From Saccharopolyspora gloriosae (GTDB lineage Bacteria; Actinomycetota; Actinomycetes; Mycobacteriales; Pseudonocardiaceae): 64,000 bases of DNA. The stretch spans positions 1 to 64,000 of the forward strand of contig NZ_CP059557.1 in the NCBI RefSeq assembly GCF_022828475.1, read 5' to 3'. The notes beneath the pieces are model-generated. The model saw nothing but the letters and a program-made list of their open reading frames with translations. It was not told the origin of the DNA and did not search any database. A program made the translations under genes and the position numbers. Shown one piece after another: positions 31,876 to 39,539 of this stretch (position 1 is its first letter; every line of letters begins with the position of its first letter).

Positions 31876-32336
31876 GATCGCAGCTCGATCACCGTCTTGC
31901 CGATTTTGATCGGAACGCCGAGCGGGACCTTCGTGGCTCCCGTGACCTTCGCCCGATCGAGGTATGTGCCGTTAGTGGAGCCTAGATCTTCCACGTACCA
32001 GTCGTTGCCGCGGAGCGACAATCGTGCGTGCCGGGTCGACGCGAAGTCGTCGTCCAGCACCAATGTGGAGTCGTCGGCTCGGCCGATCATGATCGGCCGA
32101 CCTTCGAGCGAAATGCGGGTGCCCGCGAGCGGACCGTGCGTCACGACCATCTGGCGTGGCGCCTTGTTCTTGCCGCGGGCTTGCTTGCTCGACGTCTTAC
32201 CCGCCCCCGGCATCGACACCCGCATGCCGGAGGCGGAGTACAGATCGGAACGAACCACGCGAAGCGCGGCCAGCACGAACAACCAGAGCAGGGCGAGAAA
32301 CCCTGCTCTGGTCAGCTGAATCACCAGCTCTGGCAC
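31872..32336 (-). CDS. fhaB: FHA-domain protein FhaB (FipA-like)
   Basis: The 154-aa protein has one N-terminal membrane span (about 6-28) and a C-terminal FHA domain (about 62-153) with PIMIGRADDSTLVLDDDFASTRHARL and STNGTYLD, which recognise phosphothreonine. It is a kinase-signal reader in septum formation. The start is GTG; AGGAG lies about 12 bases upstream, somewhat far. pstP overlaps its stop. Confidence 0.94.
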   Translation of the reverse strand: MPELVIQLTRAGFLALLWLFVLAALRVVRSDLYSASGMRVSMPGAGKTSSKQARGKNKAPRQMVVTHGPLAGTRISLEGRPIMIGRADDSTLVLDDDFASTRHARLSLRGNDWYVEDLGSTNGTYLDRAKVTGATKVPLGVPIKIGKTVIELRS

Positions 32337-32376
32337 TTGTTGTGAACGCTCCTACTCCGTCTTGTGAGCCGGGGGA

Positions 32377-33684
32377 TCAGCCCTGGCTACGGAACACCAA
32401 CGACGAATGGCCGACACGGATCACGTCGCCATCCGCCAGCTGCCAAGTCTGCACCGGAGTGCCGTTGACCGTGGTGCCGTTCGTCGAACCGAGATCCGCC
32501 AGCATCGCCGACATGCCGTCCCAGGTGATCTCGATGTGCTTGCGGGACACACCCGTGTCGGGAAGCCGGAACTGGCCTTCCTGACCGCGACCGATCACGT
32601 TCGAACCGTGCTGCAGCGTGTACGACCGGTTGGACCCATCGTCGAGCTGAAGCATCGCCGTCTGCTGGCGAGCATCCGGATATCCGCCCGGAGCGCTCGG
32701 CGGGTAGGCCCCGCCGGGCTGACCGTAGCCCTGATCGAATCCCGGCTGCGGCGGCTGAGCATAGCCCTGGTCGAAACCGGGCTGTTGCTGACCATAGCCC
32801 TGGCCCTGGTCGAAACCGGGCTGCTGGCCGTAACCGGGGTCGTAACCCTGCGGCGGCTGGCCGTAACCCTGGTCGTAACCGGGCTGCTGCGGGAATCCAC
32901 CGGGAGTGCTCGGCGGGTAGCCGCCACCGGGCTGCGGCGGCTGGCCGTAACCGGGCTGCGGCGGCTGGCCATAGCCCTGGTCGTAACCCGGCTGCGGCGG
33001 CTGGCCGTAACCCTGGTCGTAACCCGGCTGCTGGCCGTAGCCCGGCTGCTGCCCGTAGCCCTGGTCGTAACCGGGCTGCGGCGGCTGGCCATAGCCCGGC
33101 GGCGGCTGCTGCTGGCCGTAGCCCTGGTCGTAACCGGGCTGCTGGCCGTAGCCGTAGTTGGGGTCCTGCCCGTACTGGCCTTGGCCGTAGCCCTGGTCGT
33201 AGCCGTACTGCCCTTGCTGCTGGCCGTACGGATCTCCCTGGGGATAGTGGCCCGGTGGCTGGCTCATGGGTCGGTCTCCTGCGGTACGAGGTGTTGCCGT
33301 CCGTCGGTTGATATCGGGGTCGACGGACGACTTGATACGAAACTGTCCCGTGTGCAGCGTCTCAGAGCGCTCCAGGGAGACTACGACGTCACCATATGTG
33401 TCCCACCCCTGCTCGGTGAGGTGCTCCTGAACGCAGTCGGTGAGGAGGTCGGTCACCCGAGCCTCATCACCGGTGAGTCGCTCGTGATCGGACGGACTCA
33501 AGAGCACAACGTAGTTGTTGCACGCCAGTAGCCGGCCCCCCGCGAGTTCCCGCAGTTGGACTTCAGCCTCACGCTGCAAGTCCTGCGCGACCTCTTGTGG
33601 GACCACCTTCCCGCCGAACACACGCGCGAAGCCATTGCCGACCATGCCTTCGAGCTTGCGCTCGAAGCGCTGCACGAGGCCCAC
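32377..33684 (-). CDS. fhaA: FHA-domain protein FhaA with DUF3662 and low-complexity repeat region
   Basis: The 435-aa cytoplasmic protein has an N-terminal DUF3662 domain ([32 protein letters not shown]..., about 1-125), a long Gly/Tyr/Gln/Pro region (about 140-335) built from units like [12 protein letters not shown], and a C-terminal FHA domain with [20 protein letters not shown]. The GTG start at 33684 has GGAGGGG six bases upstream and gives the family N-terminus. FhaA binds phosphorylated MurJ-type partners in mycobacteria. It is first in the kinase gene cluster, 40 bases before fhaB. Confidence 0.94.
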   Translation of the reverse strand: MGLVQRFERKLEGMVGNGFARVFGGKVVPQEVAQDLQREAEVQLRELAGGRLLACNNYVVLLSPSDHERLTGDEARVTDLLTDCVQEHLTEQGWDTYGDVVVSLERSETLHTGQFRIKSSVDPDINRRTATPRTAGDRPMSQPPGHYPQGDPYGQQQGQYGYDQGYGQGQYGQDPNYGYGQQPGYDQGYGQQQPPPGYGQPPQPGYDQGYGQQPGYGQQPGYDQGYGQPPQPGYDQGYGQPPQPGYGQPPQPGGGYPPSTPGGFPQQPGYDQGYGQPPQGYDPGYGQQPGFDQGQGYGQQQPGFDQGYAQPPQPGFDQGYGQPGGAYPPSAPGGYPDARQQTAMLQLDDGSNRSYTLQHGSNVIGRGQEGQFRLPDTGVSRKHIEITWDGMSAMLADLGSTNGTTVNGTPVQTWQLADGDVIRVGHSSLVFRSQG

Positions 33685-33905
33685 GACGATCCCCTCCACG
33701 CGTACGACTCCGACGACCATCGTATCTGGGTCGACGGGGCGGGACACCGACCACTTCCCAACTTGTGTCACCCCCGCCGCAAGACGCCTGCGGGTGGGTG
33801 CTAATCTTTTTCAGCCAGCACGACGGCGGGACGGAACACCAGCCAGGTGGAACGGACCCCGGTACAGACGGTCAAGGCCAGGCAGGATAGGCTTTGATCA
33901 GCCAC

Positions 33906-33988
33906 GGGCGAGTGGCGGAATGGCAGACGCGCACGGTTCAGGTCCGTGTGTCCGTAAGGACGTGAGGGTTCAACTCCCTCCTCGCCCA
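33906..33988 (+). tRNA. tRNA-Leu (CAG)
   Basis: The 83-base cloverleaf has acceptor GGGCGAG / CTCGCCC, discriminator A, anticodon stem CACGG/CCGTG with loop TTCAGGT (anticodon CAG at 33939-33941) and a long variable arm typical of type II tRNAs. CCA is not encoded. It marks the end of the conserved core; accessory DNA follows. Confidence 0.97.
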
Positions 33989-33992
33989 CTCC

Positions 33993-34027
33993 CGAAAGGC
34001 CCCACCGGTTTCAGGTGGGGCCTTTCG
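33993..34027 (+). terminator. Terminator after tRNA-Leu
   Basis: CGAAAGGCCCCACC (33993-34006) pairs perfectly with GGTGGGGCCTTTCG (34014-34027), a 14-bp stem with a 7-base loop, five bases after the tRNA. Confidence 0.88.
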
Positions 34028-34205
34028 TCATTGTTGCGGCGAGCCCGCTGGTCAGGGCGAGGCCGTGCCGATCTTCCGTGGTGGGGCTCGTCATGGTTCG
34101 CGGAGAGCGAAGTTCGTGCGCTCGGGCGTGCCGCGGTCCGGCCGGTGTGGTGTTGCCGACATCGATCCGCTCCCGTGCTCGGCGGCGGAGGCGGCACGGC
34201 GTTCG

Positions 34206-34439
34206 TCACGCGTTCCAGGTGACCTCGCAGGGTTGGTGTGGGCGGACGGATTCGCTGCAGTCTTCGCAGCGGTCGGTGATCGCGTCGGCGGCCGCGCCGC
34301 GACCCGCGAAGGGGACCTTGATCCAGCGGTGGCACACGGTCGGCAGCAGCTGCCCGCCGGGGAACGTGCCGGGCGCGAACTCCACTGCATGGCGAACCTT
34401 CGCACCCGGTCCTACCAGCCAATACACCGTCTCCCGCAT
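34206..34439 (-). CDS. Small zinc-finger-like hypothetical protein
   Basis: This 77-aa product (MRETVYWLVGPGAKVRHAVEF...) has CH at about 36-37 and CEDC plus a later Cys near the C-terminus, spaced like a zinc ribbon. GGGGAGG stands four bases before the ATG at 34439; a second ATG at 34442 is too close to it. Composition and start signal support a real gene. No family is recognised. It lies between tRNA-Leu and a divergent hydrolase. Confidence 0.65.
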   Translation of the reverse strand: MRETVYWLVGPGAKVRHAVEFAPGTFPGGQLLPTVCHRWIKVPFAGRGAAADAITDRCEDCSESVRPHQPCEVTWNA

Positions 34440-34601
34440 CATGCCTCCCCTGCGTTGGCGGTTCGCGCCACGCTAATTGGGAAGTTGAAGGATCAATAGG
34501 TATCGGTGGAGTGAACTGGCCGGTCTCGGATAGTGATCGTCGGCGTGAACCCGCCGCGGCCGGGGAACCCGAGCCGTGCGGCGGCGGAAGGAGAAGCGCT
34601 G

Positions 34602-35387
34602 GTGAGCACCTGGGAGGAACCGGGCCTGCATTGGACGGAAGAAGGCGGGCGGGACGCGCCGGTGCTCGTGCTGTCCCACGCGCTCGGCGGTACGAGCGCG
34701 ATGTGGGATCCGCAACTGGCCGCGCTCACCGAGCATTACCGGGTCGTGCGCTACGACCAGCGCGGCCATGGTCGTTCGCCGGCGCCGCCCGGGCCGTACC
34801 TGCTGGAGGAGCTGGCGGGGGACGTGCTGGTACTGCTGGATCACCTGGAGGTTCCGTCGGCTTCGTTCGCGGGCGCCTCGCTGGGCGGGGTGGTCGGGCT
34901 GTGGCTCGGTGCGCACGCCCCGGAGCGGATCGACGCGTTGACCGTCTGCGGCACGTCGGCCTGGCTGGATCGGCGGGAATCGGAGCTCGATCGTGCGCGG
35001 GCGGCCCGTGAGCACGGAACGAACGAACTGGTGTCGCCGACGATCGAGCGCTGGTTCACGCCGTACTTCCGGGAGCACCACGCGGAGCAGACCGCGGCCT
35101 ACGCGGCGATGATCGCCGGCACCGACGACGAGGCCTACGCCCGGTGCTGCGAGGTCCTCGCGCACGCGGACCTGCGGGCGGAGCTGCCGTCGATCAGCGC
35201 ACCGACACTGGTGATCTCGGGTGCGGAGGATCCGGCCACCCCGCCGGAGCACGGCGCGGTGATCGCCGACGGCATCGGCGACAACGCCCGGCTGGGGATC
35301 GTGGACGGTGCCGCTCACCTCGCCAACGTGGAACGACCAGAGCAGGTCAACGCGCTGCTGCTCGAGGATCGCGGCGCCGCGGGCTGA
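34602..35387 (+). CDS. pcaD: Alpha/beta hydrolase, 3-oxoadipate enol-lactonase-like
   Basis: The 261-aa alpha/beta hydrolase has the oxyanion segment SHALGGTSAMWD, nucleophile elbow GASLGG (S93), acid in ISGAEDPATPPEH and His in GAAHLANVERP. Sequence style and length match PcaD-type 3-oxoadipate enol-lactonases of the beta-ketoadipate pathway, but no other pca gene is adjacent, so the substrate is inferred. GTG start with AAGGAG eight bases upstream. An IclR regulator follows, which fits pca-type control. Confidence 0.75.
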   Translation: MSTWEEPGLHWTEEGGRDAPVLVLSHALGGTSAMWDPQLAALTEHYRVVRYDQRGHGRSPAPPGPYLLEELAGDVLVLLDHLEVPSASFAGASLGGVVGLWLGAHAPERIDALTVCGTSAWLDRRESELDRARAAREHGTNELVSPTIERWFTPYFREHHAEQTAAYAAMIAGTDDEAYARCCEVLAHADLRAELPSISAPTLVISGAEDPATPPEHGAVIADGIGDNARLGIVDGAAHLANVERPEQVNALLLEDRGAAG

Positions 35388-35490
35388 GCAGCCGCCGCTC
35401 GGCTCTTGGCGGGGGAGTGGGACTGTGCTGGGCTGGACCCGGACGGTGCGGTGCGGGCAGGTCGGCGGTGCAGCCGGCCGGGAGGTCGTG

Positions 35491-36273
35491 ATGGCGGGCA
35501 ACAGCCGGGATTCCGGGCGGTCGGTGACGGGGCGGGCGTTGAGCGTGCTCACCGCGTTCGACGCCGATCACACCAGGCTCACGCTGACCGCGATCGCGCG
35601 CCGCTCCGGGATTCCGCTGGCGACGGCGCACCGCCTCGTCGGCGAGCTGGAGACGTGGGGCGCGGTGCAGCGCGATGAGGACGGGCGGTACGCGATCGGC
35701 CTCCGGCTGTGGGAGATCGGGATGCTCGTCCCGGTGCACGCGGTGCTGCGGGAGGCGGCGCTGCCGTTCATGCAGGAGCTGTGCGAGAGCACTCGGGAGA
35801 ACGTGCATCTTGCGGTGCGGGATCACTGGGATGCCGTATACGTAGAGAAGCTGACGGTCCCTCGTTCGGTATCGATCGTTTCCCGAACGGGTGGACGGTT
35901 GCCGCTGCATCCGACCGGAGTCGGCCGGGTGCTGCTCGCCCACGCTCCCGCGCAGGTCGTGCACGGCTACTGCGAGCGCGGGCTGTCCCGGCACACGCCT
36001 TACACGATCACCGAACCCGGCAGGCTGGCGCGCGAATTGCGGGCGGTGCGCAGCCGGGGGTTCGCGCAAACGTCCGAAGAGATGACACTCGGTAACTGCT
36101 CGGTGGCGGTTCCGGTGCGGGACGGGACGGGAACGGTCGTCGCGGCATTGGGCCTGGTCGCGCGTAGTGTCCGCGCGGAGCATTCCAAGCTGGTCAAGCC
36201 GTTGCTGCCGGCGGCGGAGGCGATTCGCAAGCGGTTGGCGGAGCACGATCTCGCGCGATCCGACGCGGGCTGA
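35491..36273 (+). CDS. IclR family transcriptional regulator
   Basis: The 260-aa regulator has an N-terminal winged HTH (GRALSVLTAFDADHTRLTLTAIARRSGIPLATAHRLVGELETWGAV) and a C-terminal ligand-binding domain (about 85-250) with the LPLHPTGVGRVLLAHAP segment. IclR proteins often control aromatic acid catabolism, consistent with the enol-lactonase-like gene 103 bases upstream on the same strand. ATG with GGAGG five bases upstream. The effector is unknown. Confidence 0.92.
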   Translation: MAGNSRDSGRSVTGRALSVLTAFDADHTRLTLTAIARRSGIPLATAHRLVGELETWGAVQRDEDGRYAIGLRLWEIGMLVPVHAVLREAALPFMQELCESTRENVHLAVRDHWDAVYVEKLTVPRSVSIVSRTGGRLPLHPTGVGRVLLAHAPAQVVHGYCERGLSRHTPYTITEPGRLARELRAVRSRGFAQTSEEMTLGNCSVAVPVRDGTGTVVAALGLVARSVRAEHSKLVKPLLPAAEAIRKRLAEHDLARSDAG

Positions 36274-36518
36274 GCTGCGCTAGCGGCCCCCGGAACGATC
36301 CCTTCCGAGCGTCACCTGATTGGCCGCACCGCCGGGCTGAAGTCGTCCAACCGCTCACCGACCGGTCACCGACCGCTCGCCGCCGCCGGTCGCAGGACCA
36401 CCACGTCGGCGCAGAGGAATCGGTCTTGACCTGTTTTAGTCGGACTGCCTGGGAAGAAGGAATGCCGGGCAGTGAGCGCTTTTTGTTGCAGCCAGTGCAT
36501 CGAGGGAGGCGGGGAGCC

Positions 36519-37157
36519 GTGACCGGAATGCCGGGACGTGCCACGGTCGACAACGAGGTCCGGATCAGCTCTACCCACGCACGATCTCCGCTCGATTTAC
36601 CGGCCTCCATCGGTCGGCTCACCTCGCTGTCGGCGGACGCCCTCGCATGGTCGGGAACCGTGCTGCCGCCGGTGAAGATGCTCGGCAGGCACGTGGTGCC
36701 GGTGGCGGAGCTCGTCCCGGACGCGCACGCCGAGCGGCTGTGCTTCGGCAGCGAGCCGGTGCTGGACCGCGCGGAGATCTCCACCTGGGTGTGGCCGGAG
36801 ATGGACGGCCGGGTGCCGCCGCCGAGCGCGCACCTCGTCGGGATGCTCGCTCCCGCTCGGCACTGGCGCACCGCGCTGACCGCAGCCGTGCCGTTCGCCC
36901 GGTTCACCAGCACCGCGATCATCGTGCCGAAGAGCGTCACCGACGCGAAGGACTTCATGTCCACCTGTCTGATCCGGGCGCGGCAGTTCGGTGTCGCGGT
37001 GCTCAGCGCGGAGGCCGACAACGTCAAGGTGGAGCTGGAGGGGCGTTCCTTCGCGGACGCGCCGCCGATCGAGCACACCGCGGTGTCCCGCTGGGTGAAC
37101 GAGGTCGTCTACCAGCAACTCCTCGCGGCCGAAGCTCCTGCCCCGTCGCGAAGCTGA
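36519..37157 (+). CDS. Unrecognised conserved-looking protein (212 aa)
   Basis: No family is recognised. The product is soluble, mixed alpha/beta in look, with LGRHVVPVAELVPDAHAERL, a TWVWPEMDG segment and a C-terminal core FTSTAIIVPKSVTDAKDF... ending ELEGRSFADAPPIEHT. GTG start with GAGGGAGG nine bases upstream; upstream in-frame ATGs lack a good site. Its last codons lie inside a 19-bp direct repeat that continues past the stop. It sits between the IclR gene and an IS element. Confidence 0.65.
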   Translation: MTGMPGRATVDNEVRISSTHARSPLDLPASIGRLTSLSADALAWSGTVLPPVKMLGRHVVPVAELVPDAHAERLCFGSEPVLDRAEISTWVWPEMDGRVPPPSAHLVGMLAPARHWRTALTAAVPFARFTSTAIIVPKSVTDAKDFMSTCLIRARQFGVAVLSAEADNVKVELEGRSFADAPPIEHTAVSRWVNEVVYQQLLAAEAPAPSRS

Positions 37158-37184
37158 CCTGACGACCCCGTCGCGAAGCTGACC
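37141..37184. repeat. 19-bp direct repeat across a gene end
   Basis: CCCCGTCGCGAAGCTGACC occurs at 37141-37159 and again at 37166-37184, period 25, with a degenerate third GCCCGTCGCG at 37190. The first copy encodes the C-terminus and stop of the 212-aa gene. Confidence 0.85.
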
Positions 37185-37219
37185 CGGCCGGCCCGTCGCG
37201 GCTCCGGCGGTGATCGAGT

Positions 37220-37238
37220 GAATGTCCCCTTCGGCCGG
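37220..37238. repeat. Left arm of palindrome interrupted by the IS element
   Basis: GAATGTCCCCTTCGGCCGG is the inverted copy (18 of 19) of 38690-38708. Its last four bases, CCGG, are repeated directly at 38681-38684 on the other side of the IS, giving the target-site duplication. Confidence 0.85.
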
Positions 37239-37296
37239 TGAACTGGTCCCCGGTGGTTGGACTGGAAAGTCAGTTCCAGCTACCGGGGAGTGGTTC

Positions 37297-37791
37297 GTGT
37301 ATCCGCATAGTTCGTTGTCGCGGGAGCAGCGTGAGGCCGCTGTGGTGTTGTTCGGGGCTGGTCATGGGGCGGTGTCGGCTGCGGCCCGGTTGGAGGTGTC
37401 GGCTTCGGCGGTGAGAACGTTGCGGGATCGATGGTTGTTGCGCGGCCCGGGAGCGTTGATCATGAAACCGACCAAACGGTCCTACTCGTTCGAGTTCAAA
37501 CTCGACGTGGTGCTGCGGTTCGTGGCCGGGCAGGCCACGGCGGCCGAGCTGGCCGCCGAGCATGACCTGTCGTCACCGAAGCAGGTGAAAAATTGGGCGC
37601 GCCAATATCGGCGTGACGGCGAGGATGCGTTGCGCCCCAAGCGGGAAGGCCGCCCACCCCGCGAACCACAACCACCACCGGACGGCGAGACGGCCGAACT
37701 GGAACGGTTGCGGACGGAGAATCTGCGGTTGTCCGCGGAGAACGCCTACCTAAAAAAACTGCGGGCCTTGAAGGAACAGGGGCGAGGGTAA
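37297..37791 (+). CDS. IS3-family transposase OrfA
   Basis: The 164-aa DNA-binding subunit has two HTH-like regions (SREQREAAVVLFGAGHGAVS and FEFKLDVVLRFVAGQATAAELAAEH) and a C-terminal leucine-zipper-like segment (TAELERLRTENLRLSAENAYLK). GTG start with GGGGAG six bases upstream. Near its end CTA AAA AAA CTG at 37750-37761 contains seven A bases, the expected -1 slippery site for making the OrfAB transposase. Confidence 0.93.
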   Translation: MYPHSSLSREQREAAVVLFGAGHGAVSAAARLEVSASAVRTLRDRWLLRGPGALIMKPTKRSYSFEFKLDVVLRFVAGQATAAELAAEHDLSSPKQVKNWARQYRRDGEDALRPKREGRPPREPQPPPDGETAELERLRTENLRLSAENAYLKKLRALKEQGRG

Positions 37792-38642
37792 AAACCCAGG
37801 TCATCGTCACCCTCAAGGCGCACTATCCGCTTGCGGTACTGCTGGAGGTCGCGGGCCTGGCCCGGTCGACGTTCTTCTATCACCAGGCCCGGCTCGACCG
37901 GCCGGACCCGCACGCCCGGCTGAAACAGGCCGTGACCGACGTGTTCCAGCAGGCCCACGGCCGTTACGGGCACCGCCGCGTCCACGCCATGCTGCACCGC
38001 CACGGCCTGAGACCGGCGAAAAAGACCGTCCTGCACATCATGCGCACCCTCGGCCTGGCCTGCACAGTCCGCCGCCGACGCCGCTACTCATCCTGGAAGG
38101 GCGAGGCCGGCACCACCGCCGGCAACGTCCTGGACCGCGACTTCACCGCCCCGGCACCGAACACCAAATGGGTCACCGACATCACCGAATTCCGTGTCGG
38201 CACAAGCAAAATCTATCTCTCACCGATCATCGACCTGTTCGACCGCTCCGTCGTGTCCTACTCCTGGAGCACCCGACCCGACACCCACCTGACCAACTCA
38301 TCACTGACCAAAGCCATCGCCACCCTCAACACCGGCCACACCCCACTCGTGCACACCGACCAAGGCTTCCACTACCGACACACCTCCTGGCGCCAACTGC
38401 TACACGAGGCAAACCTGACACCCTCCATGTCCCGGAAAGCGACCTGCCTCGACAACGCCGTCGCCGAAAACTTCTTCAGCCACCTCAAAGAAGAACTCTT
38501 CCACCACCACAACTACAACACCCCCGACGAGTTCACCACCGCCCTCGAGAACTACCTCGACTGGTACAACACCACCCGCATCTCCACCACACTGAAGAAC
38601 CTCACCCCCACCGAATACCGAGCCCAGGCCCTCACCACCTAG
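37758..38642 (+). CDS. IS3-family transposase OrfB (made by -1 frameshift)
   Basis: This frame is entered from OrfA by -1 slippage at the A7 run and reads on through LKAHYPLAVLLEVAGLARSTF, HTH_21 (HGRYGHRRVHAML) and the rve integrase core. The DDE residues are D at 38178 (VTDIT), D at 38358 (HTDQG) and E at 38466 (AVAENF), giving 35 residues between the second D and E. No clear independent start is seen; GTG 37932 is inside the domain. The catalytic frame is intact. Confidence 0.92.
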   Translation, partial: TAGLEGTGARVKTQVIVTLKAHYPLAVLLEVAGLARSTFFYHQARLDRPDPHARLKQAVTDVFQQAHGRYGHRRVHAMLHRHGLRPAKKTVLHIMRTLGLACTVRRRRRYSSWKGEAGTTAGNVLDRDFTAPAPNTKWVTDITEFRVGTSKIYLSPIIDLFDRSVVSYSWSTRPDTHLTNSSLTKAIATLNTGHTPLVHTDQGFHYRHTSWRQLLHEANLTPSMSRKATCLDNAVAENFFSHLKEELFHHHNYNTPDEFTTALENYLDWYNTTRISTTLKNLTPTEYRAQALTT

Positions 38643-38689
38643 CCTTCACTCACCCAGTCCAACAAACAGGGACCACTTCACCGGTCCCG

Positions 38690-38708
38690 CCGGTCGAAGG
38701 GGACATTC
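38690..38708. repeat. Right arm of palindrome interrupted by the IS element
   Basis: CCGGTCGAAGGGGACATTC pairs with 37220-37238. Without the IS the two arms would be five bases apart (TCCCG) and form a 19-bp stem with one G-T pair. Confidence 0.85.
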
Positions 38709-38827
38709 GCCTCGTCGGCAGAAGCAGCTGAACGTCGCCTTTGACCGGTGGGGATCGGGCTGATGCGGCATTCGTCCGGTGCCCTCGGCGGGAGCGTTCG
38801 GGGGCGGATCGGGCCTAGGGTGGACGC

Positions 38828-39484
38828 ATGCGAGTCGTGGTAGCCGGAGGACATGGGAAGATCGCGCGCCATTTCGGGCGGTTGCTCGCCGAACGCGGGG
38901 ACACCGCGGTCGGGTTGATCCGCGATCCCGAACACGCCGATGATCTGCGCGCGGACGGTGCGGAACCGGTGGTGCTGGACTTGGAGTCCACCGACGCCGC
39001 CACGCTGGCCGCGCAGCTGTCGAGCGCGGATGCCGTGGTGTTCGCGGCGGGCGCCGGCCCCGGAAGCGGGGTGGAGCGCAAGGACACCGTGGACCGTGCG
39101 GGCTCGGTACTGCTGGCCGATGCGGCGCAGCAGGCAGGAGTGCGGCGGTTCGTGCAGGTGAGCGCGATCGGCTTGGACAAGCCGAACCCGTCGGACGTGG
39201 GCGAGGTGTTCGGCGCGTACCTCGACGCGAAGCGCGCCGCCGAGGAGGATCTGCGCGGGCGCGATCTGGACTGGACGATCCTGCGTCCCGGCGTCCTCAC
39301 CGACGATCAGCCGACCGGCCGGATCGAACTGGCCGAGCAGACCCGCCGGGACGAGATCACCCGCGCCGATGTCGCCGCGGTGCTGGTGGCCCTGCTGGAC
39401 GAGCCGAAGTCCACCGGACGCACCCTCACCTTGATCAACGGGCGGACGCCGGTCGTCGAAGCGGTCCAGGCCGCGGTCTCCTGA
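38828..39484 (+). CDS. NAD(P)-binding atypical SDR protein
   Basis: The 218-aa protein has a Rossmann fold with VVVAGGHGKIARHFGRLL at the N-terminus, VFAAGAGPGSG near 75 and a VQVSAIG...YLDAKRAAEEDL segment containing a Y-x3-K pair. It resembles the SDR_a5/NmrA-like group of small NAD(P)-binding oxidoreductases (YwnB style). Substrate unknown. ATG start; 147 bases after the IS right end. Confidence 0.85.
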   Translation: MRVVVAGGHGKIARHFGRLLAERGDTAVGLIRDPEHADDLRADGAEPVVLDLESTDAATLAAQLSSADAVVFAAGAGPGSGVERKDTVDRAGSVLLADAAQQAGVRRFVQVSAIGLDKPNPSDVGEVFGAYLDAKRAAEEDLRGRDLDWTILRPGVLTDDQPTGRIELAEQTRRDEITRADVAAVLVALLDEPKSTGRTLTLINGRTPVVEAVQAAVS

Positions 39485-39507
39485 CGACCGGCCGTTGACC
39501 CTGGTCC

Positions 39508-39539
39508 CGGGTGAGTCGTGATCGGTGCGAACTCACCCG
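39508..39539. terminator. Hairpin between convergent genes
   Basis: CGGGTGAGT (39508-39516) and ACTCACCCG (39531-39539) form a 9-bp stem in the 48-bp convergent spacer and overlap the last codons of the flavoprotein gene. Confidence 0.5.

Larger units (their letters stand above)
37239..38680 (+). mobile_element. IS3-family insertion sequence (IS150-like)
   Basis: The element is 1442 bp. Its ends begin TGAACTGGTCCCC (left) and TGAAGTGGTCCCT (right, reverse strand); 27-bp terminal repeats share the inner TTGGACTGG. A 4-bp CCGG direct repeat flanks it. It carries overlapping orfA and orfB with an A7 slippery site and an intact DDE triad, so it looks complete and possibly active. The IS150-like placing rests on the orfA double-HTH look and overall layout. 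Confidence 0.93.

Noticed and set aside
32690-33270. CRISPR-like array because of regular repeats
   Set aside because: The repeats are in-frame codons of the FhaA low-complexity region, with no unique spacers; no cas genes are present. No CRISPR array was seen anywhere in the window.
33988-34100. tRNA-Leu as an integration site with a downstream attR copy
   Set aside because: I could not find a second copy of the tRNA 3' end in the window and no integrase gene is present.
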